Below, piece after piece: positions 8,485 through 17,368 of a DNA stretch of 31,615 bases. The notes below the pieces were generated by a model. The model was given only the letters and a program-made list of their open reading frames with translations. It was not told where the DNA came from and did no database searches. The stretch's first letter is position 1. Each line of letters opens with the position of its first letter. This DNA comes from Usitatibacter sp035624355 (lineage in GTDB: Bacteria; Pseudomonadota; Gammaproteobacteria; Burkholderiales; Usitatibacteraceae): contig DASPRQ010000043.1 of NCBI GenBank assembly GCA_035624355.1, positions 1-31,615 on the forward strand, given 5' to 3'. The position numbers were made by a program, and so were the translations under genes.

Positions 8485-8909
8485 CGCGCGTCCACGAGGG
8501 CGGTCCCCGAGAGGCGGTCGTGCAGGAACTGGTTGTCGCGGTCGAAGAGCGCCCACGCGAACCCGAGCCCGGCCGCAGCGAGCCCGAGCGCCGCCAGCAC
8601 GTAGCGATGCGCCGCGCGCCCCGGGTTCACGGGTCCTCCATCCTCGGAGCGCACCAGGCGGATGCGCCAGGTCTTCATGGGCAGCGTCTGCCCTCCGTGC
8701 GACCAGAACCAGGCGTAGTACGCCCCGAGCACGGCAAACACCCAGGCCTGCAGGATATGGCGGCGCCAGCCGTGCGTGGAGTCGCCGAAAGCGAGCAGGA
8801 AGGGGATGGTCGCGACGATCGCGAGCGCGACGGCGAGCAGGAGGTCGTAGAGGGCGCTCGCCAGGCGTCGGCCCAGTCCCGGCGCGCGGCGCGCAGCCTC
8901 GCCGCTCAC
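8481..8909 (-). CDS. RDD family membrane protein
   Basis: A 142-residue integral membrane protein of the RDD family, named for conserved Arg, Asp and Asp residues. Here they are R15 and D22 in GRRLASALYD and a C-terminal Asp in FLHDRLSGT. Hydrophobic segments at about 20-41, 53-70 and 102-121 are likely membrane helices. QTLPMKTWRIRLV after the second helix is a common motif in this family. Function in most members is unknown; some are proposed transporters. The start is a GTG at 8909 that overlaps the TGA of the DUF3106 gene as GTGA, which suggests translational coupling. It is the last gene of a four-gene minus-strand unit headed by an ECF sigma factor. Its stop overlaps the lptG stop by 4 bp. 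Confidence 0.88.
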   Translation of the reverse strand: MSGEAARRAPGLGRRLASALYDLLLAVALAIVATIPFLLAFGDSTHGWRRHILQAWVFAVLGAYYAWFWSHGGQTLPMKTWRIRLVRSEDGGPVNPGRAAHRYVLAALGLAAAGLGFAWALFDRDNQFLHDRLSGTALVDAR

Positions 8910-9304
8910 CGCGGGTAGCGCCCCTCGTTCGGGTGGCGCCGCAGCCACCGCTCGCGCAGCTCGTACTGCTTCTCGGGCGGGAGCCTGCGCAGGCCTTCGA
9001 AGGTCTCGCGGGCCGCCTTGCGCTGGTCGGGCGTCATCGACGCCCACTCGCGGATGCGCTGCTCGAAGCGCTGCTGGTGGGTCGGGTCCATGTCCGGGTA
9101 GCGGCGCGCCGCGCCGAGGAGACGCTGCTGCTGGTAACCCGGCATGCGATCCCATTCCGAGGCGACGGGCGCGAGGACGCGCTGCTGCTCCGACGAGAGG
9201 TTGTACCAGGGGGTCTGCGGCGTCTTGAGGTCGCGGGCGTGGGTTCCCGGCGCGAGCACGAGCAGGACGAGGGCCGCGATCAGCCCTGCGGTTCGTGCAA
9301 CCAC
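8906..9304 (-). CDS. DUF3106 family exported protein
   Basis: A 132-residue protein with an N-terminal signal peptide (GLIAALVLLVLAPGTHA, cleavage expected near residue 23). The mature chain is charged, helical and Gln/Arg-rich. It contains repeated short motifs: YNLSSEQQRVLAPVASEWD, MPGYQQQRLLGAARRY, MTPDQRKAARETFEGLRRL and LPPEKQYELRERWLRR. This matches DUF3106, a family found mainly in Betaproteobacteria and of unknown function. The repeated xPxQ(Q/R) helices resemble periplasmic CpxP/LTXXQ-type sensors, but that is only an analogy. The start is a GTG at 9304, giving a 25-bp overlap with the preceding DUF3619 gene; the signal peptide begins right there. It sits between DUF3619 and the RDD gene in the sigma-factor unit. 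Confidence 0.82.
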   Translation of the reverse strand: MVARTAGLIAALVLLVLAPGTHARDLKTPQTPWYNLSSEQQRVLAPVASEWDRMPGYQQQRLLGAARRYPDMDPTHQQRFEQRIREWASMTPDQRKAARETFEGLRRLPPEKQYELRERWLRRHPNEGRYPR

Positions 9305-9648
9305 GCGCGGAAGTCCCGGTCGAGATAGGCGTTCAGGGGCAGGTCCTGGGTGAGGAGCTGGGCGTCGATCTCGCCCGGGTCCGGAGCCCGGAGGGACTGG
9401 AAGGCGAGGGCCGCGAGCAGCGCCGCCAGGGGCAGCCAGAGGAGCGTCGGCTGCACGACCGAGTAGCGCAACGTCCGCGCCGTGCCCGCGCTCACGGTGA
9501 CGAGGCCGAGCAACCGCACGGGCTCCTGCGCCGCCTCGAGGGCCCGCAGCCGCGCCGCCTTGAGCCGGGTCGCCTGAAGCTCTCCCACGTCCGCGGCCGA
9601 ACGGTCGAGCCACGGCTTCAGCCGATGCGCAAACTCCTTTTCGTTCAT
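9280..9648 (-). CDS. DUF3619 family single-pass membrane protein
   Basis: A 122-residue protein with a charged, helical N-terminal region (about 1-60), one membrane segment at about 67-86 (PTLLWLPLAALLAALAFQSL) and a short polar tail ending in RDFRAWLHEPQG. This fits DUF3619, a betaproteobacterial family of unknown function regularly encoded next to an ECF sigma factor. The ATG at 9648 overlaps the sigma-factor TGA as ATGA, so the two are probably translationally coupled. A cytoplasmic domain, one membrane helix and a periplasmic tail directly after a sigma-factor gene is the architecture of an anti-sigma factor. That role is inference; no known anti-sigma domain is visible. The tail of the gene overlaps the DUF3106 start by 25 bp. 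Confidence 0.82.
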   Translation of the reverse strand: MNEKEFAHRLKPWLDRSAADVGELQATRLKAARLRALEAAQEPVRLLGLVTVSAGTARTLRYSVVQPTLLWLPLAALLAALAFQSLRAPDPGEIDAQLLTQDLPLNAYLDRDFRAWLHEPQG

Positions 9649-10211
9649 AGCGTTATCCCTTTTGATCTCAGGATTTTCGCCAAAGCATGCGTTGCCCGGG
9701 AGCAATGCGTCTTCACGCTGCCCTCCGAGCATCGCATGATTCTGGCGGTCTCGCCGACGTCGAGCTCTTCCCAGTAACGCAGCATGAACGCCTGGCGTTG
9801 ACGCTCCGGCAGGGCGCGCACCGCCTCCTCGATCGCGGCCATCACCTGGGACTGCTCGAGACGCTCGGCGGGCGTGGCGGGAACGCTCGAGGTCACCTCC
9901 ACCTCCAGCGTCTCGAGGGGATCGGCGTCCTCGTCGTCGCCGCCGAACCCGAGGCTGGACAGCAGCGTGGTCCAGGTGGAGCGCACCCGGGTGCGCCGGA
10001 AGTGGTCGCGGATCGCGTTCTGCAGGATGCGCTGGAAGAGCAGCGGCAGCTCGGGAGCGGGACGGTTCGAGTACTTCTCCGCGAGGCGCATCATCGCGTC
10101 CTGGACGATGTCGAGGGCCGCCTCCTCGTCCTGCACGGAGAGCACGCACTGCTTGAAGGCGCGGCGCTCCACGGCAACGAGGAAATCGGACAATTCCTTG
10201 GGGCTGGCCAG
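9645..10211 (-). CDS. ECF-type RNA polymerase sigma factor (start codon uncertain, possibly CTG)
   Basis: A sigma70-family factor of about 188 residues with two recognisable regions. Region 2 includes AALDIVQDAMMRLAEKY and LFQRILQNAIRDHFRR. Region 4 is LPERQRQAFMLRYWEELDVG with the helix-turn-helix ETARIMRCSEGSVKTHCSRA. An acidic linker (FGGDDEDADPLETLEVE) joins them. Homologues usually begin M-A-x-x-(K/R)-ELSDFL. The aligned first codon here is CTG at 10211, with GGAG about 6-8 nt upstream. Canonical in-frame alternatives are TTG at 10193 (six residues shorter) and TTG at 10325, which would start inside the ilvB promoter region. An ATG at 10216 is in another frame. The gene overlaps DUF3619 as ATGA and probably controls envelope-related genes. 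Confidence 0.87.
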   Translation of the reverse strand: MASPKELSDFLVAVERRAFKQCVLSVQDEEAALDIVQDAMMRLAEKYSNRPAPELPLLFQRILQNAIRDHFRRTRVRSTWTTLLSSLGFGGDDEDADPLETLEVEVTSSVPATPAERLEQSQVMAAIEEAVRALPERQRQAFMLRYWEELDVGETARIMRCSEGSVKTHCSRATHALAKILRSKGITL

Positions 10212-10253
10212 GACATGCTCCGTGGGCGGACCGGGGGCCCGGGATTCGGCCGA

Positions 10254-10262
10254 ATGGTAGCA
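10254..10262 (-). promoter_or_regulatory. Possible extended -10 element of the sigma-factor operon
   Basis: TGCTACCAT is an extended -10 (TGn plus TACCAT, 4 of 6) about 42 nt upstream of the proposed CTG start at 10211. No -35 is recognisable. If real, transcription would start near 10247, which excludes the TTG at 10325 as the start codon. Confidence 0.3.
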
Positions 10263-10317
10263 AAGGGCGGCACGCGGACCCGTGGCGCAGGCGCCGCCTT
10301 CGGGCCGCCATTCCGGC

Positions 10318-10346
10318 TTGACCAATCGGGGGCCAGCCGCTAATGT
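10318..10346 (+). promoter_or_regulatory. Putative promoter of the ilvBNC operon
   Basis: TTGACC (10318-10323, 5 of 6) is followed after 15 bp by GCTAAT (10339-10344) or after 17 bp by the weaker TAATGT (10341-10346). A transcript from here would have a leader of about 40 nt before the ilvB ATG. The spacing is imperfect for either reading, so confidence is moderate. Confidence 0.4.
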
Positions 10347-10392
10347 CTCTGGTTCCCCCTTCGAAACCGCTCGTTTTACAAGGTCTTAGCTC

Positions 10393-12144
10393 ATGGAACT
10401 GCATCTGCCCCCGCTCGCGGAAACCGGCGAAACCCTCACGGGCGCCGAAATCGTGATCCGCTGCCTGCAGGCCGAGGGGGTCGAGTTCATCTTCGGGTAC
10501 CCGGGCGGGGCGGTCCTCTACATCTACGACGCGCTCGCCCGCCAGAAGGGCTCGCTCAAGCACATCCTCGTGCGCCACGAGCAGGGCGCCCTCCATGCGG
10601 CCGACGGCTACGCGCGCGCGACGGGCAAGCCCGGCGTCGCCCTGGTCACGAGCGGCCCCGGCGTGACCAACGCCGTGACGGGCATCGCGACGGCCTACAT
10701 GGATTCCGTTCCGCTCGTCGTGATCACGGGCCAGGTGCCCACCAAGGCGATCGGCGAGGACGCCTTCCAGGAATGCGACACCGTCGGCATCACCCGTCCC
10801 ACGGTGAAGCACAACTTCCTCGTGAAGGACGTGAGCCAGCTCGCGATCACCCTGAAGAAGGCTTTCCACATCGCGACCACCGGCCGGCCGGGGCCCGTGC
10901 TCGTGGACATTCCCAAGGACGTCTCCAACACGAGCACGCGCTTCCACTACCCGGAAAAGATCCACATGCGCTCGTACAGCCCCGTGACGCGCGGCCACGG
11001 CGGCCAGATCAAGAAGGCGCTCGGCCTCCTCATCGAGGCGAAGCGGCCGATGATCTACGTGGGCGGCGGCGCGATCCTGGGCGAGGCCTCGGCGGAGGTG
11101 ACCGAGCTCGTGCGGCTGCTCGGCTACCCGGTGACGAACACGCTGATGGGGCTGGGCGCCTACCCGGGAACCGACCGCCAGTTCGTGGGCATGCTCGGCA
11201 TGCACGGCACCTTCGAGGCCAACAACGCGATGCAGAACTGCGACGTGCTGCTCGCGGTGGGCGCGCGCTTCGACGACCGCGTGATCGGCAACCCCGCGCA
11301 CTTCGCCGCGGGCAACCCCGCGCGCAAGATCATCCACATCGACGTGGATCCTTCCTCCATCTCCAAGCGCGTGCGGGTGGACGTGCCGATCGTGGGCGGC
11401 GTGAAGGAGGTCCTCGCGGACCTGCTCGGCCAGCTCAGGGCCTCGAGCCAGCGCCCGGACGCGCAGGCGCTCGCGGCGTGGTGGAAGCAGATCGACGCCT
11501 GGCGCGCGAAGGACTGCCTCAAGTACGACCGCAATTCGCCGCTCATCAAGCCCCAGTACGTGATCGAGAAGCTCTACGAGGTGACGAAGGGCGACGCGTT
11601 CGTGACCTCCGACGTGGGCCAGCACCAGATGTGGGCCGCGCAGTTCTACAAGTTCGACAAGCCCCGCCGCTGGATCAACTCCGGCGGCCTGGGGACGATG
11701 GGCGTGGGCCTTCCCTATGCGATGGGCGTGAAGCTCGCCTTCCCGGACGCGCAGGTCGCCTGCGTCACGGGGGAGTCGTCGATCCAGATGTGCATCCAGG
11801 AGCTGTCCACCTGCAAGCAGTACCACCTGCCGGTGAAGGTCGTGAACCTCAACAACCGGTACATGGGCATGGTGCGGCAGTGGCAGGAATTCTTCCACGG
11901 CAACCGCTACAGCGAGTCGTACATGGATTCGCTGCCGGACTTCGTGAAGCTCGCCGAGGCCTACGGGCACGTCGGCATGCGCATCGAGAAGCCCGCGGAC
12001 GTCGGGGGAGCCCTCAGGGAGGCGTTCGCGATGAAGGACCGCCTCGTGTTCATGGACTTCGTCACCGACCAGACCGAGAACGTCTTTCCGATGGTGCCCG
12101 GCGGCAAGGGCATGTCGGAGATGATCCTTTCCGAAGAGCTGTAA
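10393..12144 (+). CDS. ilvB: Acetolactate synthase (acetohydroxyacid synthase), large catalytic subunit
   Basis: A 583-residue TPP/FAD enzyme condensing two pyruvates to 2-acetolactate, or pyruvate with 2-oxobutyrate, the first common step of Val/Leu/Ile synthesis. The catalytic Glu is E63 in LVRHEQGALHAADGYARATG. TSGPGVTNAVTGIATAYMDS and the FAD region GMLGMHGTFEANNAM are typical. The TPP motif reads TGESSIQMCIQELSTC...LNNRYMGMVRQWQ. The usual GEG/GDG is GES here, an unexpected Ser in an otherwise strict motif. Length is normal. A weak AAGG site lies 9 nt before the ATG at 10393. The regulatory subunit gene ilvN begins 3 nt after the stop and ilvC follows, so this is the classic ilvBNC operon. 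The paralogue names ilvB, ilvI and ilvG cannot be separated from sequence alone. Confidence 0.96.
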   Translation: MELHLPPLAETGETLTGAEIVIRCLQAEGVEFIFGYPGGAVLYIYDALARQKGSLKHILVRHEQGALHAADGYARATGKPGVALVTSGPGVTNAVTGIATAYMDSVPLVVITGQVPTKAIGEDAFQECDTVGITRPTVKHNFLVKDVSQLAITLKKAFHIATTGRPGPVLVDIPKDVSNTSTRFHYPEKIHMRSYSPVTRGHGGQIKKALGLLIEAKRPMIYVGGGAILGEASAEVTELVRLLGYPVTNTLMGLGAYPGTDRQFVGMLGMHGTFEANNAMQNCDVLLAVGARFDDRVIGNPAHFAAGNPARKIIHIDVDPSSISKRVRVDVPIVGGVKEVLADLLGQLRASSQRPDAQALAAWWKQIDAWRAKDCLKYDRNSPLIKPQYVIEKLYEVTKGDAFVTSDVGQHQMWAAQFYKFDKPRRWINSGGLGTMGVGLPYAMGVKLAFPDAQVACVTGESSIQMCIQELSTCKQYHLPVKVVNLNNRYMGMVRQWQEFFHGNRYSESYMDSLPDFVKLAEAYGHVGMRIEKPADVGGALREAFAMKDRLVFMDFVTDQTENVFPMVPGGKGMSEMILSEEL

Positions 12145-12147
12145 GCC

Positions 12148-12639
12148 ATGCGCCACATCCTCTCCATCCTCGTCGAGAACGAGGCCGGCGCGCTGTCGCG
12201 CGTGGCGGGCCTGTTCTCGGCGCGCGGCTACAACATCGAGACGCTCACCGTCGCCCCCACCGAGGACGCGACCCTGTCGCGCATGACGATCGTCACCACG
12301 GGCTCCGACGAGATCGTCGAGCAGATCACCAAGCAGCTCAACAAGCTGGTCGACGTGGTGAAGGTGGTCGACCTCTCCGAGGGCAAGCACATCGAGCGGG
12401 AGCTCATGCTCGTGAAGGTGCGCGCGGCGGGCAAGGACCGCGAGGAGGTGAAGCGCACCGCCGACATCTTCCGCGGGCGCATCATCGACGTCACCGACAA
12501 GGCCTACACGATCGAGCTCACCGGCACCACCGAGAAGCTCGACGCCTTCCTCGACGCCCTCGACCGGGGCGCGATCCTGGAGACCGTGCGCTCGGGCGTC
12601 TCCGGCATCGGGCGCGGGGAGTGGGTGCTCAAGGCCTGA
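12148..12639 (+). CDS. ilvN: Acetolactate synthase, small regulatory subunit
   Basis: A 163-residue regulatory subunit that activates the large subunit and confers valine feedback inhibition. The N-terminal ACT domain is clear: ILSILVENEAGALSRVAGLF (4-23), then SARGYNIETLTVAPTED and LSRMTIVTTG. The second half (KVRAAGKDREEVKRTADIF, ending GVSGIGRGEWVLKA) matches the family's C-terminal domain. Length is typical of the IlvH/IlvN long form. The ATG at 12148 follows the ilvB stop by 3 nt, implying coupled translation and equal subunit supply. Confidence 0.96.
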   Translation: MRHILSILVENEAGALSRVAGLFSARGYNIETLTVAPTEDATLSRMTIVTTGSDEIVEQITKQLNKLVDVVKVVDLSEGKHIERELMLVKVRAAGKDREEVKRTADIFRGRIIDVTDKAYTIELTGTTEKLDAFLDALDRGAILETVRSGVSGIGRGEWVLKA

Positions 12640-12691
12640 ACGCGCCGCCCGGCCACGGGCGGGAGAACAACGCAACCCTGGGGATACCGAC

Positions 12692-13708
<1,017 letters not shown>

Positions 13709-13718
13709 CGCCGGTGCG

Positions 13719-14378
13719 ATGCGCGACTACCCGCACCCGATCATCGCGAAGGAAGGCTGGCCGCACCTCGCCATCGTGGCGATCGTGGCGGCCGTGGCGA
13801 CCGGCTTCTTCGGCTGGTGGTCGGCTCCGCTGTGGCTCCTCGCGCTCTTCGTGCTGCAGTTCTTCCGCGACCCGCCGCGCGAGATCCCGCCGGGCGAGGG
13901 GCTCGTGCTCTGCCCGGCCGACGGGCGCGTGGTCGCGGTGGGCCGCGGCCGCGACCCGTACCTCGGGCGCGACGCGCTCAAGCTGAGCGTCTTCATGAAC
14001 GTCTTCAACGTCCACTCGAACCGCTCGCCGGTCGACGGCCTCGTGCGGTCGGTCACCTATTCGCCCGGCGCGTACGTGAACGCCTCGCTCGACAAGGCCT
14101 CCTCGGAGAACGAGCGCAACGCCCTGCACCTGCGCACCGACGACGGCGCGGACGTGACCTGCGTGCAGGTCGCGGGGCTCGTCGCGCGGCGCATCCTCTG
14201 CTACGCGAAGGCGGGCGAGCGGCTCGCGCGCGGCGAGCGCTACGGCTTCATCCGCTTCGGCTCGCGCCTGGACGTCTACGTGCCGCCCGACTCGCGTCCC
14301 CGGGTGGCGATCGGCGACCGGGTGAAGGCGGCCTCCACGGTGCTCGCCGTGCTCGCCGCGCCGGCGCGCGAGCGCTAG
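13719..14378 (+). CDS. psd: Phosphatidylserine decarboxylase proenzyme (short form)
   Basis: A 219-residue proenzyme that decarboxylates phosphatidylserine to phosphatidylethanolamine in the inner membrane using a self-generated pyruvoyl group. Two membrane helices lie at about 15-47. The self-cleavage site is RFGSRLDVYVP, with cleavage expected between G181 and S182; the Ser becomes the pyruvoyl group. Family motifs CPADGRV (with D68) and NVFNVHSNRSPVDG (with H99) supply the proposed proteolytic triad. This is the short Psd type with GSR rather than the LGST of E. coli Psd. It starts 10 bp after the ilvC stop and precedes pssA, so the two consecutive steps of phosphatidylethanolamine synthesis are encoded together. 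Confidence 0.93.
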   Translation: MRDYPHPIIAKEGWPHLAIVAIVAAVATGFFGWWSAPLWLLALFVLQFFRDPPREIPPGEGLVLCPADGRVVAVGRGRDPYLGRDALKLSVFMNVFNVHSNRSPVDGLVRSVTYSPGAYVNASLDKASSENERNALHLRTDDGADVTCVQVAGLVARRILCYAKAGERLARGERYGFIRFGSRLDVYVPPDSRPRVAIGDRVKAASTVLAVLAAPARER

Positions 14379-14390
14379 CCGCCGGCCCCC

Positions 14391-15557
14391 ATGGCCGCCC
14401 CGATCGAGCGTCGCGCGAAGCCGGTGTTCGAGCGCGCGCGCAAGCGCGGCGTCTACCTGCTGCCCAACCTCTTCACGACGCTCGCCCTCTTCGCGGGCTT
14501 CTTCGCGATCGTGCAGGGCATGAACCGCAACTTCGAGCAGGCGGCGGTCGCGGTGTTCGTCGCGATGGTGCTCGACGGCCTCGACGGGCGCGTGGCGCGC
14601 CTCACGCGCACGCAGTCGGCCTTCGGCGCCGAGTACGACAGTCTCGCCGACATGGTGTCCTTCGGCGCGGCGCCGGCGCTGCTCATGTACGAGTGGGCGC
14701 TGCGCGGGATGGGGCGCATCGGCTGGATCGCGGCCTTCGTCTACTGCGCCGGGGCGGCGCTGCGGCTCGCGCGCTTCAACACGCAGCTCGCGGTGGCCGA
14801 CAAGCGCTGGTTCACGGGCATTCCCAGCCCCGCGGCGGCGGCCCTCGTGGCCGGGATGATCTGGGTGCTCAACGCGCACCAGATCGAGGGCGAGCAGGTC
14901 CGCTGGCTCGCCGCGGGCGTCACGGTCTATGCCGGCATCACGATGGTCACGAACGTGAAGTTCTACAGCGGCAAGGACATCAACCTGCGCCGCCAGATGC
15001 CGTTCTGGGTGACGCTGGTGATCGTCGTGACGTTGCTCCTCATCTCGATCAAGCCTTCCCACGTCCTGTGGGGCATCGCGCTGCTCTACGGGGTCTCGGG
15101 CTACGCGGGGTGGGCCGTGCAGCGCGTGCGCATGGAGGCGACCCAGAAGCAATACCGCGACATCCGCGACGCGATCGACGAGGGCGACGTGTCGGGGCTC
15201 GCGCGCATGCTCTCGTCCACGCCCGTGGACACCGTCGTGGGCCCGGGGGGCCGGACGCTGCTCATGGTGGCGATCGAGGAGACCAACCTGCCGGCGATCG
15301 AGCTGCTCGTCGCGCGGGGCGCCTCCCTCGAGCTGCGCGACGACCGGGGCGCCACGGCCCTCGCGCTCGCCTGCGAGATGGGCTTCCACGAGGCGGTCGA
15401 GGTGCTGCTCGCCGAGGGCGCCGACCCGAACACCCACGACCTCTCGGGCATGACGCCGCTCGACGTGGCCGAGGAGCACGGCGCGCACGACATCTCGGCG
15501 CTCCTGCTGCGCTACGGCGGGAAGTCGGGCAAGGAGCTCGCGCCCCGCCAGCCCTGA
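14391..15557 (+). CDS. pssA: CDP-diacylglycerol-serine O-phosphatidyltransferase fused to C-terminal ankyrin repeats
   Basis: The first 250 residues or so are a membrane CDP-alcohol phosphatidyltransferase that makes phosphatidylserine from CDP-diacylglycerol and serine. The signature D-x2-D-G-x2-A-R-x8-G-x3-D-x3-D is complete: D62, D65, G66, A69, R70, G79, D83, D87. About seven to eight hydrophobic helices follow up to residue 245. After an RMEATQKQYRDIRDAID linker come ankyrin-type repeats: a degenerate one at about 255-286, then 287-319 (GRTLLMVAIEE...), 320-352 (GATALALACEMGFHEAVEVL) and 353-378 (GMTPLDVAEEHGAHDISALL). The whole is one uninterrupted frame of 388 codons. Ordinary bacterial PssA of this type stops near residue 250. 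The repeats should face the cytoplasm and could bind a partner. The gene starts 12 bp after psd. Confidence 0.93.
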   Translation: MAAPIERRAKPVFERARKRGVYLLPNLFTTLALFAGFFAIVQGMNRNFEQAAVAVFVAMVLDGLDGRVARLTRTQSAFGAEYDSLADMVSFGAAPALLMYEWALRGMGRIGWIAAFVYCAGAALRLARFNTQLAVADKRWFTGIPSPAAAALVAGMIWVLNAHQIEGEQVRWLAAGVTVYAGITMVTNVKFYSGKDINLRRQMPFWVTLVIVVTLLLISIKPSHVLWGIALLYGVSGYAGWAVQRVRMEATQKQYRDIRDAIDEGDVSGLARMLSSTPVDTVVGPGGRTLLMVAIEETNLPAIELLVARGASLELRDDRGATALALACEMGFHEAVEVLLAEGADPNTHDLSGMTPLDVAEEHGAHDISALLLRYGGKSGKELAPRQP

Positions 15558-15587
15558 GGGCCGGGGGCCGCGGGGCTTCCGGGCGAG

Positions 15588-15617
15588 TTGCCAAGTCCCC
15601 GGCCGAGCCGCTATAGT
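15588..15617 (+). promoter_or_regulatory. Strong sigma70 promoter of the leuA leader
   Basis: TTGCCA (15588-15593, 5 of 6) and TATAGT (15612-15617, 5 of 6) are 18 bp apart, the best promoter match upstream of any biosynthetic gene here. The expected start site is 15623-15625, exactly at the ATG of the leucine-rich leader peptide. It lies 30 bp after the pssA stop. Confidence 0.72.
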
Positions 15618-15623
15618 CCGGGT

Positions 15624-15710
15624 ATGCATCCCTTCGGCGAATCCCTCTCGCTTCGCCTTCCGGCGGCCGGCGCGCTCGCGCTGGGCCTGCTGCTGCGCCT
15701 CGCGCGCTAA
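15624..15710 (+). CDS. Leucine-rich leader peptide upstream of leuA (putative attenuator peptide)
   Basis: A 28-codon open frame encodes a peptide starting MHPFGESLSLRLP and ending LALGLLLRLAR. Nine of the 28 residues are leucine, with LGLLLRL near the end, just before TAA. It begins at the predicted transcription start of a strong promoter, so translation would be leaderless, and it ends 85 nt before the leuA ATG. This is the layout of an amino-acid attenuation leader, where ribosome stalling at Leu codons during leucine shortage changes the downstream RNA fold. The segment over Leu24-Arg25 (15691-15698, TGCTGCGC) is perfectly complementary to 15730-15737 (GCGCAGCA). The peptide itself is not expected to have another function. 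Confidence 0.7.
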   Translation: MHPFGESLSLRLPAAGALALGLLLRLAR

Positions 15711-15743
15711 ATACTCCATCCCCCATTTCGCGCAGCATCCGGC

Positions 15744-15762
15744 CGTCCCCGCAGCAGGGGCG
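15744..15762 (+). promoter_or_regulatory. Hairpin in the leuA leader RNA (possible attenuator element)
   Basis: CG-T-CCCC (15744-15750) pairs with GGGGCG (15757-15762) around a GCAGCA loop, leaving the T bulged. It lies between the leader peptide stop and leuA. There is no U-tract after it, so a standard intrinsic attenuator is not supported. A Rho-dependent mechanism or control of leuA translation are alternatives. Confidence 0.4.
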
Positions 15763-15795
15763 GGTGAATCCATCCGATTTCGACGGAGAGACCCC

Positions 15796-17352
<1,557 letters not shown>

Positions 17353-17368
17353 GCGAGGCGCGGGCCCG

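Noticed and set aside
7291..8556. N-terminal extension of the HpcH/CitE lyase frame across lptG
   Set aside because: The extension is antisense to a well-supported lptG; the lyase starts at the ATG at 7290.
10343..10456. Small frame starting MSLVPPSKPLVLQGL before ilvB as an attenuation leader peptide
   Set aside because: It runs out of frame well into ilvB, is only modestly rich in Leu/Val, lacks Ile and has no paired RNA segments or terminator.
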